Source of the DNA: an uncultured Actinomycetes bacterium
GTDB lineage: Bacteria; Actinomycetota; Acidimicrobiia; Acidimicrobiales; RAAP-2
Assembly: GCA_903893955.1 (NCBI GenBank)
Contig: CAITOG010000322.1
Location: 1-11,107, forward strand
Direction: 5' to 3'
DNA length: 11,107 bases
The position numbers and the translations under genes were made by a program. The notes under the pieces are model-generated. The model searched no databases and was not told where the DNA came from. It saw only the letters and a list, made by a program, of their open reading frames with translations. Below are positions 6,901 to 11,107 of this stretch, piece by piece; position 1 is the first letter of the stretch, and every line of letters begins with the position of its first letter.

Positions 6901-7784
6901 TCGTTCGTGTTGTCGACGAAGTTCCAGCCAGCGATGGCGTCGGTGAACCCGGCGGGTGACTGCACGTTGAGATAGTTGGGATTAGGTGATCCTCCCGGCA
7001 GCATCGCTGTCCCGAACGTCCTGATGAGGTCCTCAGGGGAGATCCCGGTGTAGCTCGACCTCTCAGCGGTGTCGGTCGCGCAGAAGGCGCCGCCGTAAGC
7101 AGCGTCAGTGGCCGCAACACGGGGATCATCGGCGTATTGCGCGACGTTGAGCACGCCATTGCCAAGGAGGTCGTACGGGTCCGCGTCGCTCGGGGTTCCG
7201 CCGAGTTGTGCCTTGGTCTTGCCGGCTGCATCCTCAGGGACGGGCAGCGCAGCAGAGTTCAGGGCGATCTTGTCGACGATCGTGGGATCACACCACTCGA
7301 TGCCTGAGTCGAGGATCGCGATGGTCGTCGTCGGGGCACCTGTTGTGGTTTGCCACGCGGTGTCGACGCTGTTCCCCTCGACGCCGCAGAGCTCCTGGGG
7401 GTTCGACGAGATTGCGGCGTCAGCGTTGCGCTCGGCGCCAAGGATCCAGTCGCTGTTGTCCAGGGACCAGTTCGATGGGACCTGAGCGGGAGAGCTGGTT
7501 GAGGTGTGGAGATAGGACGCGTAGTCCTCGGGGTTGCCGGAGGATGCTGCCGGCCACGGCACCGTCCCTGTCGCGACGTGAACGTTGTCACTCGGGCTGA
7601 TCGGATAGGTGGTCGATTGGGTGGTCGGGGGGCACGAGGCGGGACGCGTTGGACCGAGCCCTGTGGACGCCGACCACGTCGGGGCGACTGGCCACGACGT
7701 GGCGTGGGATGCCGTCGCGTCGACAAGTGGCAGACCGAGCGCGAGAACAGCGACACCGAACAGGCGAGCGCGACGACGGATCAT
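3966..7784 (-). CDS. Secreted subtilisin-like (S8) serine protease with C-terminal beta-propeller (1272 aa)
   Basis: The start at 7784 gives a classic signal peptide: MIRRRAR, a hydrophobic core, then a likely cut after ATASHA (residue 28). The frame stays open upstream, but that part lies inside the neighbouring gene and is not coding. The S8 domain covers about residues 105-575. D159 is in AILDSGIEW, H304 in YGHGTG, and Ser is best placed at S453 in CSSEATGKTAG, where subtilases usually have GTSMATPHVAG. The oxyanion Asn is replaced by Asp (D395 in VVASSADEE). D159 and H304 are 145 residues apart, against about 32 in subtilisin. No I9-type propeptide is seen. After a linker domain (about 580-705), residues 712-1260 show propeller-blade repeats of the form xxYAWDxxGxxLPGWPV (near 748-764, 817-834, 880-897, 982-1012, 1054-1062, 1136-1152, 1186-1201, 1232-1250), with weak FG-GAP-like segments (863-877, 935-949). 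The extracellular location is well supported. The substrate is unknown. It is probably the last gene of a three-gene operon. Confidence 0.93.
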   Translation of the reverse strand: MIRRRARLFGVAVLALGLPLVDATASHATSWPVAPTWSASTGLGPTRPASCPPTTQSTTYPISPSDNVHVATGTVPWPAASSGNPEDYASYLHTSTSSPAQVPSNWSLDNSDWILGAERNADAAISSNPQELCGVEGNSVDTAWQTTTGAPTTTIAILDSGIEWCDPTIVDKIALNSAALPVPEDAAGKTKAQLGGTPSDADPYDLLGNGVLNVAQYADDPRVAATDAAYGGAFCATDTAERSSYTGISPEDLIRTFGTAMLPGGSPNPNYLNVQSPAGFTDAIAGWNFVDNTNDPIDDVTYGHGTGEAGDMAGAADASGGGVGACPSCMIIPVRVGTSFIASANAFAQGVAFSVDAGASIVSEALGAMDTTEQATQAIQYATDHGVPVVASSADEESEHANLPSSISNEVIDVNSTTRAKNGIGPNSSLLINGCTNYGPQLSVTVESSSCSSEATGKTAGIVGLAETTASQAMADHAITPYPGLTSATGQPVSLSSNEILQLVTMSADDIDFSTAAPAASPPAKRNNFALSSPSDFALLGVTSKRAPTKPGYDIYSGYGRIDAARIVQRIAAGQIPPEAALTSPTLGTVTDTTGTLQITGSVAAVRSPSYSWQLEVAPGTAPAEGAWRQIAAADNQTQPFSGTLATVNLADIASLFPGGTAALSGAPTDNAGNPAQDKFSYTLRLVVRDQSGQIGMSRSTVSMHHDATSVPALTMSLPSSLDAPVRIAKLATASGPTKVAIVPEADGTINAFTSTGAELPGWPVHTDPLPVHSSEPAFESGAITTPHGEIIGGIAVGNLSSSIGPATDVVATDYTGKIYAWDATGQLLPGWPVSSNASYSAPAARDRFNRLLPGFLGAPSLADLTGSGQLDVIASGMDRHVYAFSPGGTAVAGWPVLVIDPSKVSAVDPTTNHVTFAAGANPDQGTELLDTPAIGALSGSGSPDVIVASDEEYAEPLNASLDPLLSTILSAAGYLKNTANARVYALDPSGSGAGTQQGVVPTSGAYLPGWPAKVGDLEPGLLPTIGDGATASPTLARLGTSKRLTVITSSTAGPIYELQPDGTSALGSAGGLDKVLSQTPNTPGLANLVIPALGATAVAPVGSPSAKPSIVAATATLGRLLDQGYPGLQTPSSNGITAWNARSGKVASGFPGLMNDLQFLTSPIVANVAGPAAGGYVIQGSGLGDLRAYGKAGAVPEGWPKFTGGWVVAGAAEGQLTGLGKGVVMVGTRQGQLWAWSTGSKGCQANGSWPQVHHDLANTSNLATKLPRATC

Positions 7785-7795
7785 GGGACCCCCCC
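7785..7795 (-). promoter_or_regulatory. Ribosome binding region of the subtilase gene containing a run of seven G
   Basis: Read on the minus strand, seven consecutive G (7795-7789) are followed by TCCC and then the ATG at 7784. The G run is the only plausible Shine-Dalgarno, four bases from the start, and supports this start over upstream in-frame options. The 71-nt gap back to the upstream gene (7785-7855) shows no clear terminator or promoter, which fits co-transcription. Homopolymers of this length can slip, which could alter spacing to the start codon; this is speculative. Confidence 0.5.
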
Positions 7796-7855
7796 AACGA
7801 GATGCAATTTCGCCATGGTGCCACAGGGGCGATGGTCGGTGAGGGGCTGACTCTC

Positions 7856-8989
7856 CTAAGGGAAGATGGCCCAGGTCCAGAACTCGTAGAACGAGAGCCA
7901 TAGCATCACAGCGCTGGTCACGATCAGTAGGGCGATCCACCACCTTCCCTTCACGGTGGCGGCCCATCCGGCTAGGACTGGGAACGCGATCATGATGAAT
8001 CTTGGCCTCAGCCCGACTGGCTGGGACACCGCAGCCAGCAGGACCGCCGCGATGCCATAGGTCAACACCGCCACAGGTGGTCTGATGCGCCACAGGAGAA
8101 CAAGACCGACCACGGCGACGACGGTGCCGACGACGAGGAGGATCGTCGTCTCGGTCTGCCCTGCCGGGTTGATGAGCAGCCGACCGATCTGGCTGAAGGT
8201 GAAGGTGGCCGATGGTGTGGATCGCCAGCCATGGAGCTCGGCGTAACGCCACGCGCCGAGCATGCCGGTGTGGATCCACAGGTAGCCCATGTAGGCAGCG
8301 ATGCCGAGCGAGGCGAGCAGAGGTGCCGCGAGCGAGCGCCATGTTCGCCGGGTGACGATCTCGACGACGGCGACGAGGGCGCAGGCGGCCACGAAGGCGA
8401 GCGCGACCGGTGAGGTGAAGGTGGCCAGCGCGCCCAAGAGACCAGCCGCGATCCACCGACGATCGAGCAGGCAGATCAGACCCAGTGCGACCGCGGTCAG
8501 CACCATGCCTTCGGCGTAGATCAGGCTGAAGATGAAGGTGGCCGGGAAGAGGACGAAGAGCACCGCGGTCTTGGTCGCCACCTCCTCGCCGGCGAAGCGA
8601 CGCACGAGATGGGCGATGGCGATGGTTGCGGTGAGACCCGTGACTGCGCTCAGGACCAGCCCGACAGCGACCGGTGAGACGAAGCCGTCGAGCGAAATGA
8701 CCCGGATGGCGAGCGGGAGGCCAGGGAAGAATGCGACGGTCGTCTCGGCCGAGTACATCCAGCCGGCCGGCAGATGACTTGGCCAGCCATGTTCAGCCGC
8801 AGCGATGAACCAAGCGCCGTCCCAGCGGCTGAACTGGAGGCTCAGGTGCGAGTGGAGGTGGGGGTCGAGGAGGGCCAGCGCGCCAAGGAAGAAGAGCCGA
8901 AGCCCAACGTAGAGACCGACTGGCCAGGCCAGCCACCGCCAGCGCTCCGTCCACGTGGCGTCGTCGAGGAGAGCTGCCTGCTCAGCCAT
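7856..8989 (-). CDS. PIG-V-like membrane mannosyltransferase, GT-C fold (377 aa)
   Basis: This polytopic membrane protein has about nine hydrophobic segments. The motifs fit the PIG-V/GT76-like group, which in eukaryotes adds a mannose from dolichol-phosphate-mannose in GPI anchor synthesis, and whose bacterial relatives are little studied. FSRWDGAWF (53-61), with W56-D57, follows TM1 in the first outside loop, where GT-C enzymes hold the catalytic acid. VAFFPGLPLAIR (85-96), FPATFIFSLIYAEG (148-161) and LRPRFIMIAFPVL (327-339) match the family pattern. The start at 8989 is preferred over an in-frame GTG 24 codons upstream: it has GGGG at 8997-8994 and begins just ahead of TM1, while the extra residues would lie in the neighbour's coding end. 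It overlaps the preceding gene by 8 nt. It probably transfers mannose or another lipid-linked sugar on the outer face of the membrane. The family is fairly sure, the acceptor unknown. Confidence 0.85.
   Translation of the reverse strand: MAEQAALLDDATWTERWRWLAWPVGLYVGLRLFFLGALALLDPHLHSHLSLQFSRWDGAWFIAAAEHGWPSHLPAGWMYSAETTVAFFPGLPLAIRVISLDGFVSPVAVGLVLSAVTGLTATIAIAHLVRRFAGEEVATKTAVLFVLFPATFIFSLIYAEGMVLTAVALGLICLLDRRWIAAGLLGALATFTSPVALAFVAACALVAVVEIVTRRTWRSLAAPLLASLGIAAYMGYLWIHTGMLGAWRYAELHGWRSTPSATFTFSQIGRLLINPAGQTETTILLVVGTVVAVVGLVLLWRIRPPVAVLTYGIAAVLLAAVSQPVGLRPRFIMIAFPVLAGWAATVKGRWWIALLIVTSAVMLWLSFYEFWTWAIFP
8982..8989 (-). promoter_or_regulatory. Start/stop overlap (ATGGCTGA) indicating translational coupling
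   Basis: On the minus strand the octamer ATGGCTGA contains the start of the PIG-V-like gene and the TGA stop of the MptA/MptB-like gene. The last codons of the upstream gene also supply the downstream gene's ribosome binding site, GGTGGTGGGG. Such overlaps usually mean co-transcription and translational coupling, so the two transferases are likely made together. Confidence 0.8.
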
Positions 8990-10424
8990 CGATCCCCACC
9001 ACCGCGCGCCAGCGACCTCTGGTCGCCACCCAGCCGAGACCAAAGAGCACCAGTGGACCACTGATGATCCATGCTCGAGCTTCGAGGACCGGCGAACCGC
9101 CAGGCGTGACGAGGCACATCCCGAGACCCGCAGCCACCATCAGTGCGCGGGACCGCTGGGCCGGCGTTGCTGCGAGCAGCACCAAGCCCCAGGTCAGGTA
9201 CCACGGCCAGAAGGTTGGGCTCATGAGAGCGAGGACGAGGAGCGCGATGCCAGCCGCCCGGACTGGATCGACACGCCTGATGTTCACGCAGAGCCATGCG
9301 ATGGCGCCGATGGCGATGACCTCGAAGATCGGCTGCACGATCCCGATCACCGTGGCAGTCGCAACCTTGATGCCGACGACATGGCAGAGACCGGCGATCA
9401 GGACGGCCACGCTGACCGAGGGGGTGAGCAAGATGTGCAGCTCGGTCGGGATCTTGAGGGCCGAGGGGGAGAGCCACGCGAGGCCGTGGCCGCTGAGCGC
9501 GCTCAAGCCGACGAGGACAGCCAGCGGAACACCGAGGACCACCAGCGCGGTCCGCCATCGTCGATCTCGTCGCTCGAAGATGGCGTCGAGGCCCAAGAAG
9601 CCCGGCAGCGCGAGCGCGGGGAGCTTGAGGGCACCGGCAGCAGCGGCGACGGCCATGCCCCCAGCCAGCCGGCCGGACACGATGAGCGCCCCCCCGACGG
9701 TGACCAGGCCGAGCATGATCGCCTCGTTGTGGCCTGACGCCAGAAAGCTGAACAGGCCGAGCGGGCTGAGCACTCCCAGCCAGATGGCCACGCCCGGGTC
9801 GGCGCGACGGCTGCGTGCGATGACTGGCAGCGAAGCCATCATGGCGACCACGCCGATGATCTCGAGGCAGCGGAAGGTGATCACCTGTCGCACCAGCGTG
9901 CTGCCTGCGACGGTGGCTGCGCCGGAGCTGAGCGTGACCCACAGCGGCCCGTAGGGCGACGGTGTCGATCGCCAGACGCTGGCGATCGACCACCACTGTG
10001 CGACGTGGCCGAGGGTGGCGGGCGACGTCGTGTAGGGGTTGTGGCCATGTGAGGTGAGAAGCCCCTGGACGACGTAGCTGTAGAGATCGCGGCTGAAGAG
10101 CGGCGGGCCGACGACGAGCGGAGCGCCCCACAGCGAGAGCAGGATCCAGCACCTCGCCACACTGAGCTCACCTTCGAGTGCGAGACGGCCGACAGCAGCC
10201 CAGCTAACGAGCAGCGCCAGCAACGACAGGTAGAACCCGAGGTAGGCCACCCACGACGTGACATCGAGCCGGTACCACCAGCTTGCGTGGATCGGGACAG
10301 CACCGACAACGGAGCCGAAGATCACCAGGCCCAGGCTGGCGACGCAGCCCACCACGGCAGGGACGGCGATCGATGGGTGGGCCCTGTCAGGGCTCGTCAC
10401 CTCACTCGCTGCTTGTTGTCCCAC
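8982..10424 (-). CDS. MptA/MptB-like polyprenol-phosphate-mannose alpha-1,6-mannosyltransferase family protein (480 aa)
   Basis: This polytopic GT-C membrane protein has about 12 or 13 hydrophobic segments. The family signature is in the first large outside loop: FSRDLYSYVVQG (110-121, D113 the likely catalytic acid), HNPYTTSP (128-135) and PSPYGPLW (155-162). GHNEA (231-235) and SPTFWPWYLTW (402-412) follow. In mycobacteria and corynebacteria MptA and MptB extend the alpha-1,6-mannan core of lipomannan, using polyprenol-phosphate-mannose at the outer membrane face. Other actinobacteria hold several uncharacterised relatives. The frame is open further upstream, to 10640, but that part would overlap the divergent gene and is Arg-rich without domain character. 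The GTG at 10424, with GAGGG (10433-10429) in front, is preferred; a GTG at 10400 is the alternative. It is first in the minus-strand operon, followed by the overlapping PIG-V-like gene. The family is confident; the linkage and acceptor are not known. Confidence 0.87.
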   Translation of the reverse strand: MGQQAASEVTSPDRAHPSIAVPAVVGCVASLGLVIFGSVVGAVPIHASWWYRLDVTSWVAYLGFYLSLLALLVSWAAVGRLALEGELSVARCWILLSLWGAPLVVGPPLFSRDLYSYVVQGLLTSHGHNPYTTSPATLGHVAQWWSIASVWRSTPSPYGPLWVTLSSGAATVAGSTLVRQVITFRCLEIIGVVAMMASLPVIARSRRADPGVAIWLGVLSPLGLFSFLASGHNEAIMLGLVTVGGALIVSGRLAGGMAVAAAAGALKLPALALPGFLGLDAIFERRDRRWRTALVVLGVPLAVLVGLSALSGHGLAWLSPSALKIPTELHILLTPSVSVAVLIAGLCHVVGIKVATATVIGIVQPIFEVIAIGAIAWLCVNIRRVDPVRAAGIALLVLALMSPTFWPWYLTWGLVLLAATPAQRSRALMVAAGLGMCLVTPGGSPVLEARAWIISGPLVLFGLGWVATRGRWRAVVGIDG

Positions 10425-10597
10425 ATCGCCCTCGCACGCTCGGCCACGACGTCGAGGCGGTCCGGCCCAACGGCGAGATCCTACCAATGGACCTCTCCTC
10501 GCCTCGGCTCCTGGGTGAACTCTCAGGAAGTCGAGCCACGTTGGCCAGACCCCGACATAGCGTCTCGCTCTAAGAGCCCACAGAGAGGAGGTCGACC
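10425..10597. promoter_or_regulatory. Divergent promoter region between the mannosyltransferase operon and the DUF6069-like gene
   Basis: These 173 nt separate two divergently read genes and must hold the promoter of at least one. For the minus-strand operon, TAGGAT (minus strand, 10483-10478) fits the actinobacterial -10 pattern TAnnnT and would give a leader of about 45 nt, but no good -35 is seen. For the plus-strand gene, TAGCGT (10558-10563) is a similar weak -10. No operator-like palindrome stands out. Only the location is well supported; the boxes are tentative. Confidence 0.35.
10586..10592 (+). promoter_or_regulatory. Strong Shine-Dalgarno AGGAGGT of the DUF6069-like gene
   Basis: AGGAGGT lies five bases before the ATG at 10598. 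It is the best ribosome binding site in the window and fixes the start of this small gene. Confidence 0.85.
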
Positions 10598-11068
10598 ATG
10601 ATCGAGCGACTGCTTGGGTTCGCGAAGATCGACTTCGCACCTGATCACCGTCAACCTGCCCTCGTGCGGTGGATCATCGGGACCATCGTGGCCGTCGTCG
10701 GCTCGCTGGTCGCAGATCGCCTGATCGTTGCTGGGGCGACGCACCTGTGGCCGCACACCCGCCACTACTCGCACTTCGTCTTCTCGGACTACGCGAAGCT
10801 GACCATCGTCGGCGTGCTCGGCGCCTGTGTCGGGTGGCCGATCATCACGCGGATCTCCTCAGCACCAACGTGGCTGTACTCGCGACTCGCAGTCCTGGTG
10901 ACCTTGGTCCTGCTCCTGCCCGACGTCTACATCCTCGTGCAGGGGCAGCCGGCGAAGGCAGTGGCCTCGTTGATGGTCATGCACGTGGCCATCGCTGTAG
11001 TGACCTACTTCTCGATGGTGCTCATCGCTCCCGTGCGAAGCGCTCGAGGCAGTCACCTGCGCCGTTGA
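10598..11068 (+). CDS. Small four-helix membrane protein, DUF6069-like (156 aa)
   Basis: The protein has four predicted membrane helices at about 24-46, 67-88, 93-114 and 122-144, with short loops and a basic C-terminus (RSARGSHLRR). The order of helices, the Leu-rich third helix ending LLLPDVYIL and the fourth helix with VASLMVMHVAIAVV (H129) resemble actinobacterial proteins grouped as DUF6069, which have no known function. It has no signal peptide distinct from helix 1 and no catalytic motif. The start is fixed by a strong Shine-Dalgarno. It reads away from the mannosyltransferase operon and may share its control region, but nothing shows a functional link. That it is a gene is nearly certain; the family assignment is from memory of the pattern. 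Confidence 0.72.
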   Translation: MIERLLGFAKIDFAPDHRQPALVRWIIGTIVAVVGSLVADRLIVAGATHLWPHTRHYSHFVFSDYAKLTIVGVLGACVGWPIITRISSAPTWLYSRLAVLVTLVLLLPDVYILVQGQPAKAVASLMVMHVAIAVVTYFSMVLIAPVRSARGSHLRR

Positions 11069-11107
11069 CGTCCATCCTCGCGATGGGGTGGCTTCCTCGG
11101 TACGCTC
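11069..11107. other. Right-edge intergenic sequence with a weak hairpin
   Basis: After the DUF6069-like stop, CCATC (11072-11076) and GATGG (11082-11086) could form a 5-bp hairpin with a 5-nt loop. No T-tract follows. It might be part of a terminator cut by the window edge, but the support is slight. Confidence 0.2.

Noticed and set aside
7701..7784. Lipoprotein signal on the subtilase
   Set aside because: There is no Cys at the predicted cleavage site; the end of the signal, ASHA followed by TSW, fits an ordinary signal peptidase I site.
7785..8456. Upstream extension of the subtilase reading frame to 8456
   Set aside because: It lies in another frame inside the PIG-V-like gene, is Arg-rich, and would bury the clear signal peptide that begins at 7784.
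10425..10640. N-terminal extension of the MptA/MptB-like protein to 10640
   Set aside because: It would overlap the divergent gene that has a strong ribosome binding site, and the 72 extra residues are Arg-rich with no membrane or domain character.

Overview
The window is high-GC, densely coding DNA with GTG starts and short gaps. It looks like a chromosomal stretch from an actinobacterium. The best lineage clue is a membrane mannosyltransferase of the MptA/MptB type, a family centred on Actinomycetota. A less-studied class such as Acidimicrobiia would fit, but the sequence does not prove it. I see no tRNA, rRNA, CRISPR array, insertion sequence, attachment site or integrase. No stretch over 300 bases lacks a gene.

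Left part, plus strand. A serine beta-lactamase/esterase-family hydrolase runs in from outside the window (3-971); its catalytic Ser and Lys lie before the first ATG, so its true start is off the left edge. It is followed by a GTG-started calcineurin-like metallophosphoesterase (1101-2150). Next is a 579-residue polytopic membrane protein that resembles a GT-C glycosyltransferase (2206-3945). It carries an unusual Gly/His-rich hexapeptide repeat, H-L-P-S-G-x, in its last large outside loop, and a relative of the same repeat in its outside C-terminal tail.

Middle and right part, minus strand. Three genes read leftward as a probable operon: a MptA/MptB-like polyprenol-phosphate-mannose-dependent mannosyltransferase (10424-8982), a PIG-V-like mannosyltransferase (8989-7856, overlapping the previous stop by 8 nt), and a 1272-residue secreted subtilase (S8) with a C-terminal beta-propeller (7784-3966). 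The subtilase and the 579-residue membrane protein converge with 20 nt between their stop codons, and an inverted repeat there spans both stops. Diverging from the operon at the right edge is a small four-helix membrane protein of the DUF6069 type (10598-11068).

How the parts may work together (inference): three GT-C-like enzymes surround a large exported protease. This suggests a cell-envelope locus in which lipid-linked sugars are transferred outside the membrane to a glycan or to exported proteins. The protease could be a substrate or a processing enzyme. The phosphoesterase and the beta-lactamase-like hydrolase have no obvious link to this. The most unusual elements are the HLPSG-repeat membrane protein and the subtilase, whose oxyanion Asn is replaced by Asp and whose Ser-site motif is non-canonical.
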